Assembly (NCBI GenBank): GCA_036272055.1
Contig: DATAZL010000140.1
Coordinates: forward strand, 62,001 to 126,000
Length of the DNA: 64,000 nucleotides
Direction: 5' to 3'
Source: DASZVB01 sp036272055
GTDB lineage: Bacteria; Myxococcota_A; Polyangia; Polyangiales; Polyangiaceae
Notes under the pieces: model-generated
Database searches by the model: none
Told to the model about the DNA's origin: nothing
What the model saw: the letters and a program-made list of their open reading frames with translations, nothing else
In this document: piece by piece, positions 25,469 to 34,401 of the stretch
Position numbering within the stretch: the first letter of the stretch is position 1
How the letters are laid out: every line of letters begins with the position of its first letter
Made by a program: the position numbers and the translations under genes

Positions 25469-26355
25469 AGCGCGCGACGTCGCTCGCGTGCACGGCGCTC
25501 GCATTGTCGGGGTGCGGGAAGCACGCCGGCACGCCGAACACGTCGGCGTCGGCCACCGTGACCGTTCCCGCGCCCGTCGCGAGCGCGAGCGCGGACGTCG
25601 CTCCGGGCGCGCCCGCGAGCGGCGGCACGCTGATGAACAAGGCGCTCTGCCGCGCGCTCGCCGTGAAGGGAACGGTGACGGCGGCCGGCGGCACTCCGCT
25701 CGTGACGGGAGACGGCCTGGGTCACGCCGGCTACGTCGAGCTCGCGGAGGGCGGCTCGCTCACCGTGAAGAACACCGAGACTTCTCGCGAGCTCTCGTTC
25801 AGCGGACCCGCGCGCGTCCTCCCGTGCGAGCGCGGTGAGGAACGCTTCGTCCTGCCCTTCGGAGCCGTGGAAACCACGACGTGGGCCGGCGCGCGCCCCG
25901 GCGCGGACGTGCTGATCGCGACGCCGTTCGGCGCCGTGCGCTACGGGGACGCGAAGCTCGAGGTGCACGCCGACTCGAAGGGCCTCACCGTCGCGAGCGC
26001 GGCAGGTGACGCATGGGTATGGCTCGGCGGGGCGGCGGCAGAGCAGAAAATTCCAGACGGAAAGCGCTTCGAGAGCCGGGGGCGGGCACCCGATGTCAAG
26101 GCCCTTGTCACCGATTGCGAGACGCGAGCAGGCGAAGCGGAGTCGCGCGCGCGCGCCGTGCTGGTACCAGGGAAGTCGACGGCCCCTCTCGGCACGCGGG
26201 CAGCGGAGCACGTGCGGGCGAGAAAGGCAGCGCGGCTGTCGTGCGCGGTCGCCGCCGCTGCCGTGCAGACCGCGAAAACGGACGCCGAGAAGGACGAACT
26301 GGGTCGGCGCGTGTCCTACGCCGAAGCGCGCTGGCGAAGCGTGCCGCCGCGCTGA
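25465..26355 (+). CDS. Lipoprotein, FecR-like composition
   Basis: A 296-aa protein from the GTG at 25465 (overlapping the PP2C stop, GTGA). The N-terminus ends in lipobox LSGC near residue 17, so it is exported and lipid-anchored. The central part (about 60-190) alternates short beta strands with GDG turns (LVTGDGLGHAGYVELAEGGSLTVKN split as motifs) in a way reminiscent of FecR/PrrA-type surface domains. The C-terminus is helical and charged. Coupling to the PP2C gene suggests it reports an envelope signal to, or is regulated with, the phosphatase. The family is uncertain. Confidence 0.72.
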   Translation: MKRATSLACTALALSGCGKHAGTPNTSASATVTVPAPVASASADVAPGAPASGGTLMNKALCRALAVKGTVTAAGGTPLVTGDGLGHAGYVELAEGGSLTVKNTETSRELSFSGPARVLPCERGEERFVLPFGAVETTTWAGARPGADVLIATPFGAVRYGDAKLEVHADSKGLTVASAAGDAWVWLGGAAAEQKIPDGKRFESRGRAPDVKALVTDCETRAGEAESRARAVLVPGKSTAPLGTRAAEHVRARKAARLSCAVAAAAVQTAKTDAEKDELGRRVSYAEARWRSVPPR

Positions 26356-26401
26356 GGGAACGACCCGAGAGCGTCGCCGGTGCACGAAAAGTCGAGTCCC
26401 G

Positions 26402-26431
26402 TTGACAGTTTTGCCGTGAGACCGGTAGCGT
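26402..26431 (+). promoter_or_regulatory. Candidate housekeeping promoter
   Basis: A perfect -35 box TTGACA at 26402-26407 is followed after 18 bp by TAGCGT, a weak -10. It lies 43-72 bp before the ATG at 26474, in the gap separating two plus-strand operons, the expected place for a promoter. The poor -10 keeps confidence moderate. Confidence 0.4.
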
Positions 26432-26473
26432 CCGCTTCCAAGGGCGAATCGTTCGACGGAGTCCCTCTGTGCG

Positions 26474-28006
26474 ATGACTCATCTTGCTTTGGCGCGAGCT
26501 CTGCTCCCTGCATCGACGCTGGTGGCACTCGCCAGCATGGTGCAGCTCGCTCACGCAGAGGAGCCGCGCAAGGTGACCGAGCCCTCGGTGCTGAACGAGT
26601 CGGCCGAGATCACGAGCGTCGTCGATGCCTTCGACGGTGACGACAAGTTCGATCTCCACCTCTCCCTCGGCTTCCAGGAGACGTGGCGGAGCGGCAACGT
26701 CCTTCGCGAGACGACCAGCAGTCTCCCGCGCTATTCGAGCGGCGGGTACACGGCAGGCAACCAGAACGTCGCCAAGTACAGCGAGACCACGAGCCGCCTG
26801 AACACGCGCGCCGACATCGGCCTCTACAAGGACGTCGCGCTCATCTTCCGCATGCCGGTCATCCTGTCGAACGACCGGAAGCTCTCGGCGATCGGCGGCG
26901 CGGGCCCAGCGTCGCTCCTCGCGCAAGGCGCGCCCGGTGAGCAGCTCTTCTCCCTGCCGCTCCAGTCCCCGACGCGAAGCGGTATCGAGTACCTCGCGAT
27001 AGGTCTCGACGTCTCGCCGATGAATCAGACGCGCGACAGCTCGAAGCCCACCTGGACGATCGGGATCGAAGGGCGCTTCAGTGTCTCGGAGCCGATGCAC
27101 GCCTGCGCCGGCACGCGCGGCCTGAACAGCCCGGGGGCGCAGCAAGGTTGCGCCTATCCGTCGGACGTCAACCGCAACGGCAAGTCGGGAGAGGGCCAGG
27201 TCTCGACGAGCAGCGGCAACGTCGATCTGGAAGGCACGAACTTCAGCGGCCACCGCTCCCCCGGCGTGAGCCGCGGCACGACCGGCCTCGAGGCGCACAC
27301 CTACGCGTCGAAGCGCCTCAAGTACATCGAGCCCTACACCGGCTTCGTCGCGCTCTTCGAGTTCCAGAACAGCAGCAGTGATTTCGGCACCAGTGACCTT
27401 CAAGGTTCGCTCGTGAATCACCCGCCCTTCCAGGGGACGATCATCGGCGGCGTCGCGATCTTCCCGTGGGAGGTGCGCGATCAGTTCCAGCGCATCGAGG
27501 TCGACCTTCGCGCAGCGGGCACCTACCGCTCGGAGGGGCGCGATTACTCGCCGCTCTTCGACGCGCTCGGCGGCTCGGACGCCCCGTCCCTGCGCACGCC
27601 GAACTTCGCGTCGTTCCAGGCGGGCCCCACCGCAAACTCGTCGGTCGCGAACCCCAACTCTCAGAAGGTGTACACGAGCGGCATCACCGACGTGCAGCAG
27701 CACGGCATCTACACGCTGAGCGCCGCGTTCACCTTCCAGGCCGGCGAGTACATCAAGTTCAACGTGGGCAGCTCGTACACGATCGAGCAGGGCCACATCA
27801 TTACGTTCGATCAGCCCTGTAACCCCGACTTCCATGGCGACGTGGGTGCGGCAGGCCCCTGTCGCGGCTCGAGCAGCGGCGGCACGGTGGCGACCGGCAT
27901 TCCCAACCCGAATTATCGCGCCGTCATCGACTCGCCCGGCCGCCGCTTCCGCATCGACGACTCGAGCATCTGGGACGCCTGGGTGAACGCCATCGTCATG
28001 TTCTGA
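26474..28006 (+). CDS. Predicted outer-membrane or secreted protein
   Basis: A 510-aa protein with a signal peptide (cleavage near AHA/E, residue 31). It contains many alternating hydrophobic strands, aromatic-rich turns, and a C-terminal Phe (VNAIVMF), a pattern of outer-membrane beta-barrels. Small disulfide-like pairs (ACAGTRG, GCAYPSD and CNPDFHG) occur. I do not recognise a family; it may be an outer-membrane channel or transporter component. Its TGA stop overlaps the next ATG (TGATG at 28004-28008). Confidence 0.72.
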   Translation: MTHLALARALLPASTLVALASMVQLAHAEEPRKVTEPSVLNESAEITSVVDAFDGDDKFDLHLSLGFQETWRSGNVLRETTSSLPRYSSGGYTAGNQNVAKYSETTSRLNTRADIGLYKDVALIFRMPVILSNDRKLSAIGGAGPASLLAQGAPGEQLFSLPLQSPTRSGIEYLAIGLDVSPMNQTRDSSKPTWTIGIEGRFSVSEPMHACAGTRGLNSPGAQQGCAYPSDVNRNGKSGEGQVSTSSGNVDLEGTNFSGHRSPGVSRGTTGLEAHTYASKRLKYIEPYTGFVALFEFQNSSSDFGTSDLQGSLVNHPPFQGTIIGGVAIFPWEVRDQFQRIEVDLRAAGTYRSEGRDYSPLFDALGGSDAPSLRTPNFASFQAGPTANSSVANPNSQKVYTSGITDVQQHGIYTLSAAFTFQAGEYIKFNVGSSYTIEQGHIITFDQPCNPDFHGDVGAAGPCRGSSSGGTVATGIPNPNYRAVIDSPGRRFRIDDSSIWDAWVNAIVMF

Positions 28007-29547
28007 TGACAGCGCGCGGTCTCGTTCCGGTTCGTTGCTCGGGCGGCGCACGAATCGCGACGCTCGCGCTCGCGCTCGCGATTCCCTCGACGGCACGTGC
28101 CGCCGCGACGCAAGGCGCGACGGCGCAAGCGGCCGCGACGCAAGGCGCGACGGCGCAAGCGGCCGCGCCACAAGCCACGACGCCGCGAGCCGCGACGGCG
28201 CAAGTGACGGAGCCTGCGGCGTCGGCAACGGCAGAACCGGCGCACACTGCGACGGCGCTCGTGCTGCCGTCGATGACGCCGGTGGCGGACTGCAGCGCGT
28301 GTCCGTCGCTTCATCGTCCCGATCCGGAGGCCGAGCAGCGGCTCGCCGCCCTCGGACGTGAGCTCGACTCGGTCGTCGTGGGCGCCGCGCAGGACCTCGG
28401 GCTGACCATCGACGTGACGGCGAGGCCGACCGCCACGCCGTCGACGGTGTCCGAGCAGTGGCTCGCGCAGCAAGCCGGCACGAGCTGGGTGTTCTCGCCG
28501 CGACTCGGGCTGGAGGGCAGCGCCGTCCTGCTCCGCATCGTCGCGGTGCAGCCGGGGTCGAAGGTGCTCCTCGTGCGCACCGAGCAGGTGAAGCCCGACG
28601 AGCTCGAGGTCAGGGCCGTGCTCATGATGCGCGACCTGGTACACGCCGCGAGCTCTCAGCGAGCAGCGCCGGCACCGACCCCCGACGCCGACGAGCACGC
28701 CGTGGTGAAGCCGGCGCGGTCACCGGGTCGCGCCGTGCTCGCGCTCAACGCCGCGGCATTCGGCGCCTACGTCGGTTTCGCGCTGCAGAGCGCCGGCGGC
28801 TCGAACGATCCACGACTCACCTATCCGCTCATCGCTCTCGGCACCGGCGTCGGCATCGGCGGCTCGATCCTCGCCGCCGAGGAGTGGGACATCGGCGTCG
28901 GTGACGCCTGGTTCCTCTCTGCCGGCTCGTGGTGGCCGGCGCTCGGCGCGGCGTTCGTCGGCAAGAACCTCGAGGCGAGCAAGCGGTACCTCTACAGCGC
29001 CGCCGCCGCAGCCGGGGGCCTGACACTCGCGACGACCGCCGTCGCGTTCGGGCACATGAGCGAGGGCGACGCGATCGTCGCTCACTCCGGCGGCGCGTTC
29101 GGCCTAGCCATCGGCGGCGTGACCGATCTCGCGATCCGCGGCAAGACCGACGTCACGCCGTTCCGCGGCATGGGCACCGGCGCGATCGTCGGCGTCATCG
29201 CGGCCGGCGCGCTCGCGCGGTTCACGCCACCGCAGGCTCCGTCGAAGATCCTCTTCGTCGATCTCGGCGCGGCCCTCGGAGCGCTCGGCGGCGCCGCCGT
29301 CGCGAGCCCGCTCGTCTTCGGCACCCACGTGAACGCGACCCGGACCCGGCTCTGGCTCACGACGATCGCCGCCGGCACCATCGGCGGTGCGATCGTCGGT
29401 TATCTCGTGACACCCTCGTCGTCCCACGAGTCGCGGACCGAGGGCACGAGCCGGGTCGCTCCCTTCGTCGGCGTCATCGCCGAGGAGCAACGGCGCGACG
29501 GGCACACGTCTCCGGTGACGGGCATGGGCGTACAAGGAGTCTGGTGA
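28006..29547 (+). CDS. Exported membrane protein of unknown function
   Basis: A 513-aa protein starting on the stop of the previous gene. It has a signal peptide, then an Ala/Thr/Gln repeat (AATQGATAQ twice) from a 30-bp DNA duplication, a soluble domain with a CSAC pair (about 85-210), and a C-terminal half with at least six Ala/Gly-rich hydrophobic segments (for example LGTGVGIGGSILAAEEW, IVGVIAAGALARF). Its stop overlaps the GTG start of the pseudouridine synthase gene. The family is not recognised; from layout it could be an envelope assembly factor. Confidence 0.72.
   Translation: MTARGLVPVRCSGGARIATLALALAIPSTARAAATQGATAQAAATQGATAQAAAPQATTPRAATAQVTEPAASATAEPAHTATALVLPSMTPVADCSACPSLHRPDPEAEQRLAALGRELDSVVVGAAQDLGLTIDVTARPTATPSTVSEQWLAQQAGTSWVFSPRLGLEGSAVLLRIVAVQPGSKVLLVRTEQVKPDELEVRAVLMMRDLVHAASSQRAAPAPTPDADEHAVVKPARSPGRAVLALNAAAFGAYVGFALQSAGGSNDPRLTYPLIALGTGVGIGGSILAAEEWDIGVGDAWFLSAGSWWPALGAAFVGKNLEASKRYLYSAAAAAGGLTLATTAVAFGHMSEGDAIVAHSGGAFGLAIGGVTDLAIRGKTDVTPFRGMGTGAIVGVIAAGALARFTPPQAPSKILFVDLGAALGALGGAAVASPLVFGTHVNATRTRLWLTTIAAGTIGGAIVGYLVTPSSSHESRTEGTSRVAPFVGVIAEEQRRDGHTSPVTGMGVQGVW
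28102..28191 (+). repeat. 30-bp tandem duplication in coding sequence
   Basis: A 30-bp unit beginning GCCGCGACGCAAGGCGCGAC occurs as two identical copies (28102-28131 and 28132-28161), followed by a diverged third copy (28162-28191). It encodes an Ala/Thr/Gln linker after the signal peptide of the 513-aa membrane protein, in frame. Confidence 0.9.
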
Positions 29548-30527
29548 ACGACGCTTTCTCGGGTGACGACGCCATCGCGTTCCAGGTCGGGAGCGACGAG
29601 GCGGGCGAGCGGCTCGACCGGCTCGTCGCGCGCAAGGTGACGGCGGGCGGACGCCGCAAGGTGTCGGAGCTCTTCGAGCGCGGCGCCGTCCGCGTCGGCG
29701 GTCGCGTCGCGAAGAAGGGCGCCGTCGCACGCGAAGGGGACGCGGTCACGGTGCGGCTCGCGCCGGCGATCGTCGCAGAGAACGCGCCGCTCGAGGTGCG
29801 TCTCGAGACGCCGGGCGTCGTGGTCGTCGAGAAGCCGGCAGGGCAGCCCACGGTGCCGGCGCGCGACGGCGACGAAGGGACGCTCGCGAGCGCGCTCCTC
29901 GGACGCTACCCGGAGATGGCGAACGTCGGTTATCGGCTGCGCGAGCCGGGGCTCCTTCATCGCCTCGACACCGAGACGTCGGGGCTTCTCGTCGCGGCGC
30001 GCTCGACGGAGGCGTTCGCGACGCTCCGCGCGGCACTGTCGGCAGGGCACATCGAGAAGCGGTATCTCGCGGTCGTCGCCGCGGCGGGTCTGCCGGAGAG
30101 CGGCGTCGTCGAGGCCGCGCTCGCGCCCGATCCGCGCGACGGACGGCGAGTGCTGGTTCTCGAGGGCGGCGCGCGTCCCCACCACGACGGCACCGGCGTG
30201 CAGGGTTCCCCTGCCCTCGAGCACGACGAAGTAGCGCCGGGCCTTCGCGTGACCCGCTTCCGGAAACTCCGCGTCGCGGGACCGTGGGCGCTCGTCGAGA
30301 TCGAGGCGCGGCACGCTTACCGTCATCAGGTGCGCGTGCATCTCGCGTCGCTAGGACATCCCATCGCGGGCGACGCGCTCTACGGTGGTCCCGCCGCCGG
30401 CCTCGCCGGTCAGCGGCACGCGCTCCACGCGAGCTACGTCGCGTGGGCGGGTGACGACGTGGTCGGCGCCTTCGCCGTCGAGTCGCCCTTGCCGGACGAT
30501 CTGGCCGCGCTCGGCTTTCCGCGCTGA
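29544..30527 (+). CDS. RluA-family 23S rRNA/tRNA pseudouridine synthase
   Basis: A 327-aa enzyme. Residues about 15-85 are an S4 RNA-binding domain; the catalytic domain holds the RluA hallmark HRLDTETSGLLV with the catalytic Asp, and KPAGQPTVPAR and HQVRVHLASLGHPIAGD downstream. It isomerises uridine to pseudouridine in rRNA or tRNA; the target cannot be told apart among RluA, C and D from sequence alone. The start is the GTG at 29544, with AAGGAG 4 bp upstream and overlapping the TGA of the previous gene. Its 3' end overlaps the convergent membrane-protein gene by 94 bp. Confidence 0.95.
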   Translation: MNDAFSGDDAIAFQVGSDEAGERLDRLVARKVTAGGRRKVSELFERGAVRVGGRVAKKGAVAREGDAVTVRLAPAIVAENAPLEVRLETPGVVVVEKPAGQPTVPARDGDEGTLASALLGRYPEMANVGYRLREPGLLHRLDTETSGLLVAARSTEAFATLRAALSAGHIEKRYLAVVAAAGLPESGVVEAALAPDPRDGRRVLVLEGGARPHHDGTGVQGSPALEHDEVAPGLRVTRFRKLRVAGPWALVEIEARHAYRHQVRVHLASLGHPIAGDALYGGPAAGLAGQRHALHASYVAWAGDDVVGAFAVESPLPDDLAALGFPR

Positions 30528-32266
30528 CGCTGCCCGGCGTCGACGGCGACGGAGAGGCGCTTCGCGAGCCGCCTCACGAGCTCGAGCGTCACCCGTCGGG
30601 TGGGCACCTTCGGCCGGAGCACCGCGACGCGCTCGTCGGCGCTGCGCCCCCGCGTCCAGAGAAGGCCCTTCGGGAGCGCCTCTGCCGCTGCGGAGTTCTC
30701 GAGCACGCGGACGATCACGTAAGGCAGCGGCAAGAGACCGAGGATGCCCTGGTGAAAGTCGACTCCCGCCTCGAGCGCGAGGAATCCCTGGAGCGCCGGT
30801 TTCGGCAACACGAGTAGTCGGAGCTCGTCGTACTCGGTCACGCCTTGCGGGAAGCGCGCGAGCGGATGCACGTCGAGAGCGGAGTCGTCCTCGAGCTCGC
30901 CCATGAGCCACTCGAGGAGCTCGCGCGGCGCGGCCGAGCCGACCGACGGCAGCTCCGCCCCGCGACCGGTGCAGAAGAGCGGGAAGAGCACCGCGGACGC
31001 GAGCGCCACCGAGAGACCCTCGTAAGGATTCTTGCGGAGCACGACGATCGCCCCGAAGACGAAGAGCGACAGCAGCGCGGCGAAGAGCGCGAAGCCCGGC
31101 AGAGCGCCCGCGTCGACGAACCGCCCGGGCAGGCGCTCGGCGTCGCGCTTAGCGTCGAACGCGGCGTCTCCGTCGAGGCGTTCCCACTTGCCGGGACCGC
31201 GCAGCACGGGCGCGAGTCGTGGCGGCAGGTGCGTCGCGAACGCCATCGACACGAGAAGCAGCGCGGCGGCGAGGAGCGGCTCGGTCGTCTCCTCGACGAC
31301 GAACACGGCGCCGAACGCCGCGAGCCCAGCGAGCAAGCCGCGCAGTACCGCGGGCAGCGGCAGGAGCGGACGGCTCCGTGCGCCGCGCTTCCGGCACGCC
31401 GCGTCGACCCAGCGCGACTTCAGCACGACGATGAGCGACAGGAGCGCCGCGAGCGCCGCAGACACCGCGTAGAGCGGCCGTCGATCGGGCGGCTTGCGCG
31501 GCGCCGAGCCCTTGACGGGCACCTCGGCCGCGAGCGCGGGCGCCTCCTCGGACGGCTGCGCCTCGTGCACGTCGAAGGTCGCGGCGTCGACGATGATGCG
31601 CCACGGAACTGCTTCGCCCTTCGCCATGTGCGGCCGGACGACCTCGAGCTCGTCCTTGTCCATGGCGCGACGGAAGGTGCCGAGGAACACGCCGTCGGCG
31701 TCGTCGGTGATCGTCACGTCGCCGTCGCCGGGGCGGGCCGACGCGAGCCGCGGCGGCACCGAGCCGCGCGGCACCCGGAACACGACGCGCGCGGAGTCGA
31801 TCCCATCGGCGAAGCTCGGCCCCGTCCACTCGACGGTCGTGCTGCGCCGGCCCGGCTCGAGCCGTCCCGCAGCCTCGAGGTTCGTTCGATAAGAGAAGCG
31901 GAACTGGTACGTCCCGCCGCGAAGCCCCTTGATGCCGATGACGTGGAGCGAGACCTTGGTGGCGTTCTTCGTCGCGGAGAGCGGCAGCGGGAGCCCGGCC
32001 GCGCGCCCGCTCTCGGCGCGGGTGACGGTCGCGCCGTCGAGCAGGGTCGCGTCCTCGTCGACCGGGTCGACGGAGAATTCCGGCAGCGGGCCGCCCCGGA
32101 TCCCGAGCAGGATCTCGTGAGTGACGGTCGCGGTCCCGTCGCGGTCGAGATCGACCGTGACGCTGTCGCTCTTGACGGTGCGCTCGACCCAGGCGCTCGC
32201 GTTCGTCCCGGCGAACAGAGTCGCCACGACGACCAGCAAAGACGGAAGCCAGGCGCGCTTCGACAC
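30434..32266 (-). CDS. Membrane protein with N-terminal extracytoplasmic domain
   Basis: A 610-aa protein starting at a GTG (32266) with signal peptide MSKRAWLPSLLVVVATLFAG. Residues about 25-255 are an extracytoplasmic beta-rich domain; a transmembrane segment follows (LYAVSAALAALLSLIVVL), then several more (LAAFGAVFVV, LAAALLLVSMAF, FALFAALLSLFVFGAIVVL). The C-terminal 150 residues are cytoplasmic and basic. The arrangement resembles DUF2207-type predicted membrane proteins, but I cannot assign it. The last 94 bp overlap the end of the convergent pseudouridine synthase gene, so both 3' ends share DNA. Confidence 0.82.
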   Translation of the reverse strand: MSKRAWLPSLLVVVATLFAGTNASAWVERTVKSDSVTVDLDRDGTATVTHEILLGIRGGPLPEFSVDPVDEDATLLDGATVTRAESGRAAGLPLPLSATKNATKVSLHVIGIKGLRGGTYQFRFSYRTNLEAAGRLEPGRRSTTVEWTGPSFADGIDSARVVFRVPRGSVPPRLASARPGDGDVTITDDADGVFLGTFRRAMDKDELEVVRPHMAKGEAVPWRIIVDAATFDVHEAQPSEEAPALAAEVPVKGSAPRKPPDRRPLYAVSAALAALLSLIVVLKSRWVDAACRKRGARSRPLLPLPAVLRGLLAGLAAFGAVFVVEETTEPLLAAALLLVSMAFATHLPPRLAPVLRGPGKWERLDGDAAFDAKRDAERLPGRFVDAGALPGFALFAALLSLFVFGAIVVLRKNPYEGLSVALASAVLFPLFCTGRGAELPSVGSAAPRELLEWLMGELEDDSALDVHPLARFPQGVTEYDELRLLVLPKPALQGFLALEAGVDFHQGILGLLPLPYVIVRVLENSAAAEALPKGLLWTRGRSADERVAVLRPKVPTRRVTLELVRRLAKRLSVAVDAGQRQRGKPSAARSSGKGDSTAKAPTTSSPAHAT

Positions 32267-32315
32267 CGAAGCCGTGGGTACCGTACGACCGCCCGCGCGG
32301 CCAAGATCCGGAAAC

Positions 32316-34247
32316 TTATCGATGCAGCGCGCTCGCGGCGCTCGTTGCGGCCAGGGCGATGAGATCTTCGACCAGCTCGCGCGGGACGCGCGCAGTGGCG
32401 ACCATCTTCGGGCCGTTCGCGTCGGCGGAGGCGTGCCAGAGGAGCGGGTTCTCGCCGCGGTGGGGCAGCGCGTTGAGGTTCTTCGCGTTGGGCGTCGTCA
32501 CGTCGCCGAGCGAGCTCCGGAGGCCCTCGGCGAGAGACGCCAGGGAGGAGAATCCGGCCGAGTTCGCGCTCTCGGTCTTCAACGTGGCGAGGCCTTCGCG
32601 GGTCGCGAGGGTGCTCTTCCCCGCCTTCACGTCGGCCAGGCGCTCCTCGAGGAGCTTCTCGTCGGTGCCGAACCCGAACCAGGTGAGCGGACCATCGGGC
32701 ATCGCGACGAGGAAGATCTGGATCGGCTCCGCGGGCTTCGCGCCCTTCACGGGAGGGGGCGCGGGCGCGCGGTCTTTGCCGTGTCCGGGGCGAGTCATGC
32801 GACGCGCGGATTCGAGCGCCGCTGCCGGGATCGTCAGCTCGTAGACCTTCGTCTTCGGGTCGAGGCCCTTGGCGAACTTCGGCGCTCGCTCCTTGCCGGT
32901 CGGGATCTCCGCCGCGGCGAGCACGTTCGTCTGGGCGAGGTGCTTCCTGAGGGCGGGATCGCCGAGGGACTTCATGAGCTCGGAGGCGAACCGCATCTCG
33001 CGATCGCCGCCTTGATCGAAGACGAAGAGATGTTGCCCGAGCGCGACGCGCACCGCCTCGGGGCTCGCGAGCATGCCGTGATCGGCGGGCTGCGCTGCCT
33101 CGTCGAGGAGGCCGGCGTTGGCGCCCGAGGCAGTCGTCGTCATCATCTGCTCGAAGGCCTCGACGAGCGGCGTGCGACGCTTCTCGGGGAGCTTGTGATA
33201 GTCGAGCCAGCCGTCGGCGAGCTCGCGGAGGGACGCTGCGATGGCGCGGAACCGCTCCGGATCCGACGGCGCGCTGTAGCTCGCGGCGAGCGCGTCGGCG
33301 GGCAGCTTCCAGAACGCGTCGGGGGCCGGCGTGCCCTTGCCCGCGGCACGCGTCGCGGTCTGCGCCCACCACGAGCGCTGTCCCGCCATCGACAGGGACG
33401 TCGAGACGTCGAGGGCGTTGCCGCCGGTGGCGAGCACGGCGTCGAAGTCGAGCCGGTCGAGATCGTACGAGAGCGCGATCACCTCGTCCGCCAGTCCGTA
33501 GAGCACGTCGCGGAGCGCGCGATCGAACTTGGGCGCGTCGAGCGACAGCTCACGGAGGAGAAACGGAATACCGACGGTGCGGACCAGAGTGACCTGCGAC
33601 CCGTAACGCCGCCGGAACGGCTCCGCCGTCACGTGGGCGTGTATCTCGCTCGGGCCGAACGACTCGGTCGGCATGCCGCAGGACATGTACGGAGCGAGCG
33701 CGTCGGCGCTGGCGGCTCCGTCGGAACAGACGACGCGCGCCGGCGCCGCGCCGAGCGCGCGCACGATGTCGCACGTGAGCCCGTCACCGACCTTTGCGCG
33801 ATACGCGCCGGCCGCCTCTTGCGTCACCTGACCGCCCTGTGAGCGGAAGAACGCCGCAGCGGTGTCCGTCGACGACACACCGACGGAGAAGGCCCATTGC
33901 ACGCGCGGCTCCTCGACCGACGTCGGGTCGAGCATCGCCGCGAAGTCGAGGGGCGCATCGAACACCGCGGTCTGTGAGAGCCCGGGGACGGCCTTGTCGA
34001 GGAGCGAGCGCCAGTTCACCGGCAAGCCGGACCAGGCGACACCGGTGTCCGCGGACTTCGCGGCGTTCGGTACGCGCGCGATCGCGAAGAGCTCTGCCGG
34101 CGGCGCGACCTTGGCGAGCGGCGGAAGGACGACCGCTTGCGGCTCCTGTCCCGTCTGGGCGGGTGCCTGTGCCGGCTCCTGCTTCCCACCACCACACGAG
34201 ACCACGAGCACGAGCGCGCACGCTGGGACCAGCGATCGACCCTTCAT
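32316..34247 (-). CDS. Large lipoprotein of unknown function
   Basis: A 643-aa protein. The ATG at 34247 starts MKGRSLVPACALVLVVSC, giving a lipobox ending in VVSC at residue 18, so it is probably lipid-anchored; then a Gln/Pro/Ala linker. The mature part is mixed alpha/beta (for example RVPNAAKSADTG, WFGFGTDEKLLEERLADVKAGK) and contains a repeated layout of two similar lobes, as seen in many large myxobacterial lipoproteins, but no motif identifies it. It follows dnaK (starting at 36315) on the same strand with a 154-bp gap, so co-transcription is uncertain. Its 3' end is 49 bp from the start of the downstream membrane protein. Confidence 0.75.
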   Translation of the reverse strand: MKGRSLVPACALVLVVSCGGGKQEPAQAPAQTGQEPQAVVLPPLAKVAPPAELFAIARVPNAAKSADTGVAWSGLPVNWRSLLDKAVPGLSQTAVFDAPLDFAAMLDPTSVEEPRVQWAFSVGVSSTDTAAAFFRSQGGQVTQEAAGAYRAKVGDGLTCDIVRALGAAPARVVCSDGAASADALAPYMSCGMPTESFGPSEIHAHVTAEPFRRRYGSQVTLVRTVGIPFLLRELSLDAPKFDRALRDVLYGLADEVIALSYDLDRLDFDAVLATGGNALDVSTSLSMAGQRSWWAQTATRAAGKGTPAPDAFWKLPADALAASYSAPSDPERFRAIAASLRELADGWLDYHKLPEKRRTPLVEAFEQMMTTTASGANAGLLDEAAQPADHGMLASPEAVRVALGQHLFVFDQGGDREMRFASELMKSLGDPALRKHLAQTNVLAAAEIPTGKERAPKFAKGLDPKTKVYELTIPAAALESARRMTRPGHGKDRAPAPPPVKGAKPAEPIQIFLVAMPDGPLTWFGFGTDEKLLEERLADVKAGKSTLATREGLATLKTESANSAGFSSLASLAEGLRSSLGDVTTPNAKNLNALPHRGENPLLWHASADANGPKMVATARVPRELVEDLIALAATSAASALHR

Positions 34248-34401
34248 GACACGAACGTTAGCCCGAGGGCGCCACACTACGAAAGAGCGTTCTGGTGCGA
34301 CAAAAGCGAGAACGCGGCGGGCTTTCCAGCACCGCCGCGCTTTCGCGTCCGTCAACGACTCGAGAGACTCGCCGCACCTCAGGGCGCGGCGAGCTTCGGG
34401 G

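Noticed and set aside
26108..28228. 706-aa frame antisense to two plus-strand membrane-protein genes
   Set aside because: Repetitive start (LAPSRLA) and no conserved motif; the opposite strand has overlapping, signal-peptide-bearing genes.
34248..34401. Small RNA or gene between dnaK and the large lipoprotein
   Set aside because: The 154 bp contain no clear start with ribosome-binding site, no hairpin with T-tract and no conserved motif.
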